A DNA stretch of 64,000 bases, taken from positions 21,886,001-21,950,000 of the forward strand of contig NC_135240.1 in the NCBI RefSeq assembly GCF_947623445.1, written 5' to 3'. The stretch comes from Clavelina lepadiformis. Taxonomy: Eukaryota > Chordata > Ascidiacea > Aplousobranchia > Clavelinidae. Each line of letters begins with the position of its first letter. Position 1 is the stretch's first letter. Below the pieces are notes generated by a model. That model worked only from the letters and a program-made list of their open reading frames with translations. It searched no databases and was not told the origin of the DNA. The translations under genes were made by a program, and so were the position numbers. Positions 26,601-36,796 of this stretch are shown here, piece after piece.

Positions 26601-28709
26601 AACATCTTTATCTTGAAAATAATCCAAACCTGACTTGTCATGTCATAAAAATGTACTCACTTTATTTCATAGATATTAATGGTTCATAGTTTTTGATGCA
26701 ATGGAGTTAACAAAATGTCAGCAGAGTGCTCAATGGTCAGCCTCGTTTTGAAGCTATTTTTCATTAAGTTATTAAGTTTGGAATGAACCTGAGGTAATTT
26801 AATTCGTCTCTTCACCTTGGAGTTTTACTGTACATATATTGATGGTGGTACTAGCAATATTTGTTGACAATGCTGGATCACATATCATAACACATGCTGT
26901 TATGTTCCAAATAAATGTAAGTATCATATAATAGTTGGTTTAGCACCCTTTGAGTGATCAGTTTTTAGCATTCCCGAATCCCAATCCCTCTTTCTGTACA
27001 ATTGTATATGCTTAATTGGACCATCACGATGCTTAAATAGACCATCCACTGCCTTTGGTTAACATTTGTCTGGTGTTTATACATTAGTTTCATCCTAGGT
27101 CTAAAATGTGACATGAGGCATTAAAATTTGGCTGAAGCAAGGTAGCTTACTATGTTCTTGCCAAGCCATTCTGAAATAAAGTAGACTATGTGAGAACAAA
27201 TGCTTGATCACATGTTAAATCAGTGGTTATTTACATAAAATTAACCATGATGCAGCACCGAATACAGTATGGTATAATGAACGGATGTTTTTAGCGCTGA
27301 AAAAAAATGGAGGCAAGTGGAATAGATCAGACAGTTAAAACAAGATTTTATACTTCGCGCTCAATTGAAACAATTTGCCTTGGTCCTGATGTGGTCCGAT
27401 TAAATAGGGTCGATTGTACTAACACTTCTGTGGAGTGTTTTATTTGTAATATTTCAATGATAAAATGGAGCATTGGAGTGATATGACAGGCACTTGCTTG
27501 TCACATTTCACTTGATGGATAAAAGCTGGACTTATAGGTGTTCGATTTGTTCATATATAGCCATATTTAACATAAAATGATTTAACAGCTTGAAGGAGAA
27601 ATGTTTTGCTATGTTGCGGTTTTCTAGGCCCTGCTTCTAAAAAGCCTTTCCGTTTTGTGACTCAGGGACTGAGTAAGTTAGGCATACATAGGTACAGGCT
27701 GTATATATGTACCTACATGTGACTCAGTATTGCCAAAAATGGTCACAGTCCTGCCATCAATTAGACGCAGAAAACAAAAATGTTTTGACAAAAATTAGTT
27801 AACATTAAAAAGCAATATTTTACAACGGCATGCATTTCCACCACCAACCTTTATAGGCATTCCTGTACAGTGAAATGCAAATGGAAACAAACACTGCTTG
27901 CCCATCAACCTTTCATACCCAACAGCAAATTCCAACTTAGACAGGGAAAATGTGTGACCCAAATGAAGACGACCGTTCATGTATGGGTAAGGGAAGGAAA
28001 CAAAGTATTTTGGTTTTCTATTGCAAGATTAAATACATATGTTATTATAATTGTTATAATAAATCAAACACTTTTTAAAACTGCAGCTCTAGATATAAGC
28101 TACTGTAATACATTGAGAGCAGGTTTTTATTTACGTGTTTGCAGCATCAGATGGTGGAGCATCCTCTTCAAATATTTTCAGATCATCCCATTTCTTCTGA
28201 GCTTCGGCTTCAATCTTCCTTAAGAAGTTGAGCTTAAACGTTCCTTTTCGCTGAACACTTTCCTAGGTAGAGAAACGAGAGACTGTATAATGTTTTAACA
28301 AGTATATATACACCATCTAAACCAGTATTTTCCAAAGTGGGTAGTGAGCAGTTTAGGGCAGATGTGGTCAGTCAGCTACCAACAGAAGTAAGTGAAAACA
28401 TATTAACAAGTTTGAACAAGCTAAACATTCAAGATGAATGGATCTGCTGGCAAGTGATGTGACATGGGTTATGAAGAATGATGAATGAATATTATTGTGA
28501 TTACAAGATGGAGAAAATTCAACATATCTTGCAACTGCTATATGCTTGCTTTCTATTAGTTTATAGTCATTTATTTGTGGATTTATTCGTGAGTGTATTT
28601 CAAAAACTGCAAGGTTAGAAGCATTGCACTGATCTATGGCAAATAAGAATGACGCAAACTGCATTTTTGCCCTGTTTATATTCTGGTATGTGCAACAACT
28701 TACCGACAT
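14606..28709 (-). CDS. LARS1: cytosolic leucyl-tRNA synthetase
   Basis: LARS1 charges tRNA-Leu in the cytosol and, from family knowledge, also senses leucine for mTORC1. I infer 27 in-phase exons totalling about 1185 aa (human 1176). Main landmarks: exon 1 (28704-28709) codes only Met-Ser; exon 2 is 28135-28262; exon 3 (27849-28017) has the class I HIGH signature [13 protein letters not shown]; exon 8 (24558-24669) has [14 protein letters not shown]; exon 10 (22590-22763) has the editing-domain segment [15 protein letters not shown]; exons 16/17 split the KMSKS loop as NSEK / MSKSTGN (19447-19574, 18073-18136); exons 18-20 form the anticodon-binding helical domain; the last exon is 14606-14844, ending YIVG. 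Other exons start (high coordinate) near 26169, 25944, 25400, 24946, 22994, 22391, 22056, 20578, 20352, 20124, 17831, 17591, 17357, 17002, 16774, 16429, 15603, 15349 and 15039. Introns carry several MITEs. No damage seen. Confidence 0.96.
15652..15939. mobile_element. 288-bp hAT MITE in LARS1 intron
   Basis: It has a perfect 15-bp inverted repeat, CAGCGTGGTCCAACT, and a perfect 8-bp target duplication ACTTAGGT (15644-15651 and 15940-15947). GGCCCGC words sit inside both ends, as in the element at 2387. There is no coding sequence. The intact duplication suggests a fairly recent insertion. Confidence 0.9.
18408..18976. mobile_element. 245-bp MITE copy split by a hAT insertion
   Basis: The ends read GGCTGTCACTATTTC and GGTGAAATAGTCACTTCGT, flanked by a perfect 8-bp duplication ACAGAATA (18400-18407 and 18977-18984). 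With the nested hAT and its duplicated 8 bp removed, about 245 bp remain, the same length as the copy at 29071-29314. GTTAGGTT/AACCTAAC words are typical of its interior. Confidence 0.8.
18578..18893. mobile_element. 316-bp hAT MITE nested in another MITE
   Basis: It has perfect inverted ends CAGGGGTCGGCAACCT and a perfect 8-bp duplication TCCTAAGT (18570-18577 and 18894-18901). The interior is marked by AAAGAGCC and GAGCCGCATG repeats, typical of this widespread hAT family. It sits inside the 245-bp MITE at 18408-18976, within a LARS1 intron, and so is the younger of the two. Confidence 0.92.
23724..24070. mobile_element. 347-bp MITE with CAGGGTTGCCAT ends (copy 1)
   Basis: Inverted ends CAGGGTTGCCAT, many AAATAAGGAC words inside, and a perfect 8-bp duplication CCTATAGC (23716-23723 and 24071-24078) mark a hAT-like MITE. 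It lies in a LARS1 intron. A second copy in the opposite orientation is at 57533-57873. Confidence 0.9.
26271..26830. mobile_element. possible pogo/Tigger-like MITE in LARS1 intron 3
   Basis: The ends CAGTGGAAGCTGC and, inverted, CAGTAAAACTCC are flanked by TA on both sides. The 560-bp interior has TTAACTCAA-type words often seen in pogo-like elements. The inverted repeat is imperfect, so this call is tentative. Confidence 0.4.
26998..27420. repeat. possible TA-flanked inverted-end element
   Basis: The left end GTACAAT..TTAATTGGACCA and the inverted right end GTACAAT..TTAATCGGACCA match over much of about 35 bp. No coding sequence is seen. A decayed mariner- or pogo-like MITE is the best guess. 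Confidence 0.3.
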
Positions 28710-30027
28710 GTTTTTTGCTGGAAGTCAATTCAACAGATTCACGGCATAAAAAACTGGAAAACTATGGAAAAGTTCACCTAAAATACTTGGAAGTATGTAT
28801 AGGCATCACACTTCTGCAAATTGAACAACAATAATCAGACTTCTACTACAGTAGGTTAACTACTAATTATAACTAATGTAACTTTTCTAACAAACTGTAT
28901 GTCACTGCAAACTTTTAAATTGTAGCCTACCGCCACACGTTAAGATTAGTTCAGATTCCCTACAACTGATTTCAAATTTTGGTAATTTGAAGTCACTTGA
29001 GCGATGGCTTACAAGATTCGCAGCAGAATGAAAAATGGTTGGATATTATAACTAACCTATAATAAGAATGTCGAAGTGACTATTTCACCGTATGTAGGTC
29101 ACGCAACCCATAGTTAAAGATAGGCGGCTAGGTTCTAAGGAGAATGGCTTTGCAATAAGTTGAATTTAGCTATTAAAGGTTTTATTAGAGTTAGATTAGA
29201 AGGTAGATTTAGGTTACTAATTACTATGTTTTTATATTTTAAAGTTAGGTTAAGAAGAAACAGTGAAAAATAGCTTCGAACGCATGATTTTTTTCCGGTG
29301 AAATAGTGACAGCCTAAGAATATTCCACTGCCGTTGCACAACCACAGTATGCATTTCCATACTTCTCTAATAGTGACGTCATTCGCTTGTGCACTTGACC
29401 CATTTTTTTTGGACGTAAGGCTGTCACTACCAGTCGGAACGGTATTTCACCAGAAAATATCGTACGTTCGAAGCTACAGTATGATACGGTACTTTTCATA
29501 AATATAACTTGTTTATTAAACTGTGTTATTTATTTATCTATTTGAATGGCGAAATATATTCTCTCTCTATTTTCACAATTTCTTGTTGACTTAATTAAAC
29601 TTTTTTATCATCTCCTTGCGGTAAAATACCGTAGTAACTTTCTTCTCTTCTAAAATATGTTTTAACCATCGCTCTCTGTAGTCTCACATCAACATAAGCC
29701 TAGCGAAAAAATTAAATAAAATCTGACGATGCAATAGGCCTAAGCAGACAGACTGGTTTGTACAGTAAACCATACCAGCGTAATTAATTGCTGTTATATC
29801 GATGGCAGCCACGAAAATTTCAATGACGCAACCTCTTCGTAAAACAAAAGGCATGGGTACCAGTGGAGATACACAATCCTAATCTCAATACATACAAAAA
29901 AGTTTTCTGACGTTTGCTCACACGAGGGCGCAAGGACAAAAAAGAAAACACGCATGGTCTTTTTTTCGCACACTCGCCTTTTCTCTAGCTTGAGTATAAG
30001 AATCAGATATGACACGATACAAGACTC
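28710..30027. other. LARS1 upstream flank
   Basis: About 1.3 kb between the LARS1 start codon and the tRNA pair. Besides the 244-bp MITE and the possible remnant next to it, I see no gene here. It should contain the LARS1 promoter, but no clear core promoter motif stands out. Confidence 0.4.
29071..29314. mobile_element. 245-bp MITE copy upstream of LARS1
   Basis: This 244-bp copy runs in reverse relative to that at 18408. It starts TCGAAGTGACTATTTCACCG and ends CGGTGAAATAGTGACAGCC, with flanks TAAGAATG / TAAGAATA (seven of eight identical). It lies 360 bp upstream of the LARS1 start codon and so could affect its promoter. A degenerate inverted stretch at about 29404-29480 may be another remnant. 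Confidence 0.75.
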
Positions 30028-30099
30028 AGCAGAGTGGCGCAGCGGAAGCGTGCTGGGCCCATAACCCAGAGGTCGATGGATCGAAACCATCCTCTGCTA
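30028..30099 (+). tRNA. initiator tRNA-Met (CAT)
   Basis: The 72-nt sequence folds as a full cloverleaf and is, to my memory, identical to the vertebrate initiator tRNA-Met. Initiator marks are visible: an A1-T72 end pair, GGG/CCC in the anticodon stem, and ATCG in place of TTCG in the T loop. The anticodon CAT is at 30060-30062. There is no intron. No run of four T follows it before the next tRNA. Confidence 0.97.
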
Positions 30100-30105
30100 C
30101 ATAAC

Positions 30106-30177
30106 GCTGTGATCGTATAGTGGTTAGTACTCCACGTTGTGGCCGTGGCAACCCTGGTTCGAATCCAGGTCACAGCA
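30106..30177 (+). tRNA. tRNA-His (GTG)
   Basis: A 72-nt cloverleaf, with acceptor stem GCTGTGA/TCACAGC, D arm with TAGTGGTTAGTA, anticodon stem CCACG/CGTGG with anticodon GTG at 30139-30141, and T arm CCTGG-TTCGAAT-CCAGG. It starts six nt after the initiator tRNA. TTTT runs follow from about 30181, a normal RNA polymerase III stop. Confidence 0.96.
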
Positions 30178-30180
30178 CTC

Positions 30181-30197
30181 CTTTTCCATTTTTTTAG
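30181..30197 (+). terminator. RNA polymerase III terminator after tRNA-His
   Basis: CTTTTCC followed by a seven-T run lies within 20 nt of the tRNA-His 3' end. It is the only T-run downstream of the tRNA pair, so it would serve both genes. Confidence 0.7.
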
Positions 30198-30856
30198 AAT
30201 TATTGAGTTGCAATAGGCCAATGTACGACTTGCCATCATTTTAGCAGGGTAACTGTCTGGGGTCCAGGGGAATTAAACCAGATCTTGCTTACATGTTAAA
30301 ATTGGTGCTTATAGCCACTGTACTGCATCCTGACCCAGTGGCGTAACTTAAGTATTATTTAATACGAAAATAAAATGTTACCATTTACACAAACATTATT
30401 ACTACTCGCAGGACCACCCAAATTCAGTGGGTGTTAATTTGTGGCCAAGCTATTGCAAAGTTTCAAACAATTAAAATTATGAGAATACATTTGAAAAATA
30501 GTAACTGAAAAGGACCCTTCATACGTTTGCTAACAATGAAAGCCAGCGTCTTTTTGGATCAATTTTTCAGATCCCTGGAGAGTGATTCTTCAGACAACAG
30601 ACCTACACATGAGCCTATTATTCAACACAGAATGTATTTTAAAAATGAAGTGCAATTTCATCTTGTGAACTGCATGTGCAGACTGTAAGCACATAAACAG
30701 ACAAGGTCATAAATTCTCATTCTCTGTTCTCGACAGCACTGGCTCAACTTCACCAACACAACCTTTCTTCATTGCAAAGCTCCTTGATGGAAGAGCTCGC
30801 CATTTTGGTGTACCTCGATAGACTCAGTTGCAGCATACCCACAGTAGGTAGTTTTG
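30198..30856. other. spacer between tRNA pair and INTS12 3' end
   Basis: I see no gene, repeat or RNA here. It probably includes the INTS12 3' UTR. Confidence 0.4.
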
Positions 30857-32786
30857 TTATACCCGCGTTCGTTTTTGCAACATTTTGGCGTCGGCTTTCT
30901 TTTTTACCATCTGCAGCTTTTTTTCAGCTGTTTCTTGTGTTGTTGATTTTTTCCCAGTTGTGGCTGATGCTTTGGGAAAAGGAGCTGTTTTGTTAGATGC
31001 TGAATTGGGTAAACTGGTAGATTTCGGTTTTGAAGGAATATTGCTGCCTGGAGTACTTAGCCAAGAGGAATTTGATAAAGATAAATGTTTTGCGCTATTG
31101 TTAACAACATTAGCCTTATGAGAGGTTGATTTGGGCTTGTCAGCAGGCGCTTTTGAAGCACAAAGTGCTTCTGCCCAAGCATCTGAAGTTTTAAGGTGAT
31201 TTTTCAATACTTTAGATTTATCTTTTGGTCCAGGTATTGAGGTTTCATGTTTCACTTGTAACAACTTGGGCAATTGTTCATCAGCTGTTTTCTGAAAACC
31301 AGTTATTGGCTTTCCACTAAGAACAGCCCAGCCAGACATTGAACCTGCTCCGTTGTTGGCAGAGGTGACCGTAGCCTAAGAAAAATTATACAACTTTATC
31401 AACGCTTCTAGCTTTAAGTTCTTAAACATATCAATATTAAAACATTTAAAAATACACATTAAAGAAATATGTAAAATCATGTACATCTACCTTAATTTCG
31501 GTTCGCTTAAAGGGCATTATAGAGTTCTTTGACTTCAAGTCAGTTGGTTTGTCACGAAACAAATCTATGGAACTTGCTGAAAGCACAAAAATGAAAATTA
31601 CCACAGTGCTACGCATCGTATGTAAACACAAAAGAACTAAATTCAATCTAATTACCTAATGTTATGTGAGGTGATTTAACAAAATTTTGTTTTGCTTGTT
31701 TTTTCATATTTCGCTTGCATCGTGTACAGTACCAGATGCATCGGGGATCATTTATATCTTGATCACTAATTTGAGGCTGATGGCATTCCTGTAGATAGCA
31801 TTATCGACATTACTTCAAAATTAAATTATAGCATGTTTCTACTGTCAAATCTTGTAGAGCAGTCGTTAAGCGTTGTTCAAAAATGTTACTAAGACTACCT
31901 AAAATAACAAATTTCAATTATAACTGTTGCGTTGAACTGTTGACCACTAATAACATACCTGATGGTAAAGGTTGTGGCATTCTTGACATTCTGCCAACTG
32001 ATTTCCAGTACCAACAGACATATCCCTTTGGTAAAAAAATAGGTTATCAATGTAAAATATATGTCTGACAACAGGGTTGTGAACTTACTTGCAAATAGCA
32101 CATGCAAGGCCTTCCATCTCAAGTTCAAATTCGTTGGCCGACAATGTTGTTTGTGGTGACACCTTTCCGTAAGCACCATTAGTAAACACGAGATCATGAG
32201 CTGGAGAACCATGTTTTGAAGAGGGCTGACTTCCACCAGAGGTAGATGAAGAAAGGCCACTTGTAGGTGAAGGAGAGTCAAGGTGTGGTTTTTTTGCATC
32301 ATGATTAAGCTCTTCTAGTTCTTTATGAAGCTAGATACAATATTTAACCATTAGAAATTTCTAATTTAGTCAAGTAGTTTGGTATACAGTAATAGGACAG
32401 CAACTTATCATTATCATTTCACCTTGTCATACTGTCGTTTTACAACACTTTCTTTGTCTTTTTTTCTCTGTTCAGCGTTAGAACTGAGGGGTTTGGGGAT
32501 AAGTTTGGGAAGTTGCTTCCCAGCTTTCAATATAAGATTGGACTTCTCCACATCCCTACTGCTATGAGGTCTAAACATATGATAAAAGTAAACATGCTAT
32601 GCCTTAAACACCAAGCTGGTAAGAGAACCTTTACAGAAACTAATTACACATATCTGGACACCTCTTAGAATTTTCCACATTATCGTCTAACATCTTCTTT
32701 AACTTCTCAGCAGCATCTTGGCTCCTTGAATGAAAGATACCAAGTGCTTTCATGAGTATTGGGTCTAATTCAATTTGAGCAGCCAT
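30857..32786 (-). CDS. INTS12: Integrator complex subunit 12
   Basis: INTS12 is a PHD-finger subunit of the nuclear Integrator complex, which attenuates transcription and processes snRNA 3' ends. Seven exons join in phase: 32662-32786, 32423-32570, 32089-32330, 31959-32025, 31656-31788, 31491-31576 and 30857-31375, about 439 aa (human 462). The N-terminus ([28 protein letters not shown]) matches the conserved INTS12 start. The PHD finger is spread over exons 3-5: [19 protein letters not shown] and WYCTRC supply the C4HC3 metal ligands. A conserved FKRTEIK block follows, then a Ser/Thr/Lys-rich tail ending in [14 protein letters not shown], the typical INTS12 C-terminus. No defect is seen. Confidence 0.95.
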
Positions 32787-34390
32787 CCTCAGTTTATTCA
32801 CAATAATGTTTTAAATCCATCAGCACATGAATTCAGTTTCTAAAAAATGTAACTTTAGTGTTCTGAGTTAACCTATACAAAATTACAATCATACCTAAAA
32901 GCAGATTTTTTGAACAGGTTTAGTCTAGCATAGACTACCACACTCTGACAGTTCAAAAACCAAACATTCGTATGAGAAACTTAATCCGCAGCTTTCTACC
33001 TGCAAAACCGTAGAGTCGTTAGCGCCCCCTGATACAAACACATTACATACAACGCCCCAAAATATGCAAAAAAGCTGACCAATCAGCAAGATAAAATCCT
33101 TTCCTAACACTGACCAAAAGAACGACCTCCCTCCACTAATACACCTACTAACTAATATTGCCCCTTCTTCTTTTGAAACGAACAACAGACACGCAACACA
33201 AAAAGAAAAACTGCGACTGGTTTTGATCAATTTATTGTAACACTAGGGACTTCCCCTGTCTCCAACTTTTTTTCAGAAAAAAGAATGAGAGAGTCAGCTG
33301 GGTTTTGTGATTTTTGTGTGAACAAATAAGGCATTGTATTTAGCAACAATATTTATTCTATTTAAACTATGCGAAATCAAAAATGCACAAAATTAACTAT
33401 AAAGCGTACAGAGTTGCTTAAACAAATCTTTGCTTACAAAAATCTTACTTACTTTTGTAACTAAGTTTACCAAAAACATTTTTAGTCGCTAAATGTCACT
33501 ACAGAGGTACGTGCGGTCGGGTTTGCAGCAGCGAGAAATGAGAAAAAAGAGACTGCGTTGGCTTGAGTGCTTCCAGCTTCGGGTTATATCCGGTTACAAA
33601 GTTTTGTTATGTCAACGGTCAAACCAGCAAAGACTCTACATAAAATTCTGTTAAAATTTCACGTAACGCTTAAATATTTAAAAAAAAATTGCTTCATAAA
33701 GTGTTTTAAATGTTTATTGCCTTGAAGAATTCATAGTGTGTTCAATTCGTGATATTACTATAAGAATTTAACAACAATTTGTAGTTTTTGATGTTAGATT
33801 TCTATGCTTGGACGTGCTTTTCCAGGTAGAGCATTTTTATCATCCGTTAAAATAAGAAAGAGTGGGTTCCTTCTTCCAAATTGTGGAAAATAGTTCAATC
33901 AAGCTTGCCGACTAAAGGTTCGAAACCACTCGAGCATGATCATTTTCTCTTCCGTATTGTAATGGGTGATATAAAGGTTCCAGCACTATTCTACTCTAGT
34001 ATCTAATCATAGAAATCTTACATATGATACTATGTCATAGATATAACATAAGCACTGTGTTTATATCGTATCTATGTATTATCATAGACTAGTATACAAT
34101 ATACGATACCAGAGGTGGGGAGTCGGTACTTTAAAGGTACCGTTGGTAACGGTACCGGTACTTGGAAAAAAGGTATTCGGTACTATTTCAAAAAAGTAGT
34201 TCGGTATTTTGCCGGGACTCGGCACCGGTACTTTTTGTACAACGGATCCTGTTGCAAGTGGAATTTTTGCCAATATTATGACCCCGATAAAGGTTACTTC
34301 AGGTCCAAAAATATGTAAACTCCCTCTTTGAAACTTTATTAGATATTTTTAGATTAAAAAATAAAAAACAAAGCGCTAAAATTGGCACTA
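32787..34390. other. INTS12 upstream region
   Basis: The INTS12 promoter side. A 101-codon antisense frame at 32925-33230 looks random. At 34107-34240 a stretch starting AGAGGTGGGGAGTCGGTAC and rich in GGTACCG palindromes resembles one end of a hAT-like MITE with no matching second end. Otherwise I recognise nothing. Confidence 0.4.
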
Positions 34391-36794
34391 CGAGAGGTGT
34401 ATTAAAAGTAATGAGCCACCAAGAAAGTAGGCCTATACAACAAAAACAACTTTGAGAGCTTTTATTTTTCAACATAATCTCTGAATAGAGAAACACACTT
34501 GCTCCACCACACGTGCCTTTATCCCTCTTGAAAAGAACTCCCCACTTTGGGAGTTCAGGAACTCTTCCACTGCTTTCGTGACTTCCGTATCATTGGCAAG
34601 ACGTCGGCCAGCCAGGGTTTTCTTCATATTTGGAAATAGGTCAGTGGTTCTTAAACTGGGGGGCGCGCCCCCTTTGGGGGGCGTGAAACATTCATAAGGG
34701 GGGCGCGAGAGATAACAAACTGTCTATTACATGAGCTATGTCTAAACATACTTTCTTGACCTTCGCTATAGGTTCGTTTTTACTAAAATTTTAAAGTGTG
34801 TCACGATGGCAATTGTATTTTTGAAATTTAGATTCTGAAATACGTCAATTGTTACGTCATAATATTTGGGGTCTCTCCGCACTGAAGCGTATTGTTTTCG
34901 TTTACTCATTCACGCACTCCTAGCTCGACTAATTGTTCTCTTGTGTTCTCTTTATGTGGTGACCTGTTTTTTCTCACAACGGGGGGCGGCGTAACAAAAG
35001 AAACTTTTACAAATGTATCACTTGTAGAAATACTAAATTTACACTAAATGCATTTTCTTTAGTTTTACAATTATGATGTATACAGGAAACCAGATGTTTT
35101 TGCTACTAACCTGTAAAAATCCAATCAGTTTACGACGTATAATTTTCGAGTCATTAACGATTGAAAATTTGTGTGCAGTGTCGGCCACACATAATAAAAA
35201 TAGTAATGTCGCGGACCTGGTTTAAATAGGGTAAAACCAACGTCAGCCAATATTAAAACCGTAAAATGAAGTAAAACTTAAATTTAGTATTGATTTAATA
35301 ACCAGGTATTTTAGTAATTAAACTAATTGTATTGACACAAAATGAGTGGAAAAAAGAGAAAATATGACCAAAATTATCTGAAGTATGGCTTTATAGAAAC
35401 CACAGTGAACGGAAAAGTCGAACCGCAATGCGTGATATGCTCAGAAAAGCTAAGCAACGACGCTTTGAGACCAAGTCGTTTTCATCGTCATTTTCATGAA
35501 TATAAAGACAAAATCTAGGAACAAACTTGACTGTGAAGCCGACCTAAGATGTGCATTTTTTTCTACAAAGCCTTGAATTAAACGTTTGTCTTCCCAAAAA
35601 CAACTACATCCTTCACATTAATGAAAGCTAGTTGAATATAAATTGTTGTTTTGTTTAATGCTTTTTTATTTTGCAATGAGGTGGGGCGCGGATTTTTTAG
35701 GTACCGTCAAGGGGGGCGTGTGCCAAAAAGTTTAAGAACCCCTGAAATAGGTGAAAGTCGGAGGAGGCAAGATCGGATGAATAAGGTGGGTGAGGAATAG
35801 TATCGAACCCACAATCATGAATTGTTGCCATGGCAACCGTGGAGGTGTGAGCAGGAGCATTGTCATGGTGGAAGAGGACATCCTTGGTAAGCATTGCTCG
35901 AAATTTTTAGCGAATATTTTCTCTCTTTTCTACTTCAGAAGATGCGAATAATAAGCTCCAGCGATAGTATGTCTCTTCTCAAGGAAATCAATGAGCACCA
36001 CACCTTTGGAATCCCAAAACACGGATGCCATGACCTTTCCAGCAAATGGAATCACTTTGACCTTCTTGGGGGCAGGGGATGATAGATGTTTTCACTGCTT
36101 CGACTGCTCCTTGGTTTCTGGTTGGTAATGGTGAATCCAATACTCATCCATAGCGATAAATCGTGCCAGAAAACTGTCAACATCACTTTCAAACAATTCC
36201 AAATTTTTCCTTCACGGGATGCACCGAGTTCGCTTTTGATCCGGAGTCAGAAGGCGAAGGACCCAACGAGCTGAAACTTTTGATAAACCAAGCTCCTTCC
36301 TTAGAATGTTTTGTGCTCATTCAAGTGAGATTCCTATCCTGTCTGCTACTTGACGGCATGACAATGGGCGATCTTCCATTACCATATCAAGAACAAGGTC
36401 GATGTTTTTTCGGTGGTGGCAGATGATGGTCTCCCTGCTGTCTGCTCATCTTCAACACTTTGTCTGCCTCGCTTAAATTCAACCACCCGGCGTTTTACTG
36501 TAGCATATGAAGGGACATCGTCTACTAAAGTATCCCTTAAATCTTCATGGATTTGGGATGCCGTTTTCCCTTTCAAATGAAGGTATTTGATGACAGCGCG
36601 ATACTCAGTTTTTTCCATTGTTAAAAAATACCAACGCACTTTAAATTAAACACTCTGCGAAACAAAAACAACAAGTCTTTTTAACTTTGAAGAGTTTAAA
36701 AATGTTTATAAGAGGTTGAAAATGTAAAAAGTCGATAAAACGTTCTGTGTGTGCATTTTCTTTGTAAGGCTCATTACTTTTCATACACCTCTTG
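34391..36794 (-). mobile_element. mariner transposon, split by a hAT element
   Basis: Inverted ends of 27 bp (CGAGAGGTGTATTAAAAGTA and the right-end version, differing at two positions) are flanked by TA (34389-34390 and 36795-36796). Without the inserted hAT the element is about 1.3 kb, the normal mariner length. The transposase reads on the minus strand: MEKTEYRAVIKYLHLKG starts at about 36618, then ATVKRRVVEFKRGR (second helix-turn-helix), FIAMDEYWIHHYQP (first catalytic D), VFWDSKGVVLIDFLEK, HHDNAPAHT (second D) and PPYSSDLASSDFHLF (third D, D34D spacing). Reading frame is lost at least twice, so it is inactive. Confidence 0.93.
34642..35744 (+). mobile_element. hAT element nested in mariner, with BED-finger fragment
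   Basis: Ends CAGTGGTTCTTAAACT and, inverted, CAGGGGTTCTTAAACT (15 of 16) are flanked by a perfect 8-bp duplication AAATAGGT (34634-34641 and 35745-35752) that lies within the mariner. GGGGGGCGTG words mark both ends. A short frame from about 35342 starts MSGKKRKYDQNYLKYGF and has CVICSEKL and RFHRHFHEYKDKI. This is the BED zinc finger at the N-terminus of ZBED/SCAND3-type hAT transposases. The catalytic part is absent, so the 1103-bp copy is non-autonomous. Confidence 0.93.
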
Positions 36795-36796
36795 TA

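Noticed and set aside
27870-28223. 117-codon plus-strand frame
   Set aside because: It lies opposite LARS1 exons 2 and 3, whose minus-strand reading gives the HIGH motif and family N-terminus.
30885-31121. Plus-strand 78-codon frame opposite INTS12 exon 7
   Set aside because: It is the antisense shadow of a conserved coding exon.
32925-33230. 101-codon minus-strand frame upstream of INTS12
   Set aside because: Cys/Ser/Phe-rich composition without known motif, and no conserved splice context.
34107-34240. GGTACCG-rich stretch as a complete MITE
   Set aside because: Only one hAT-like end is visible and no target duplication could be found.
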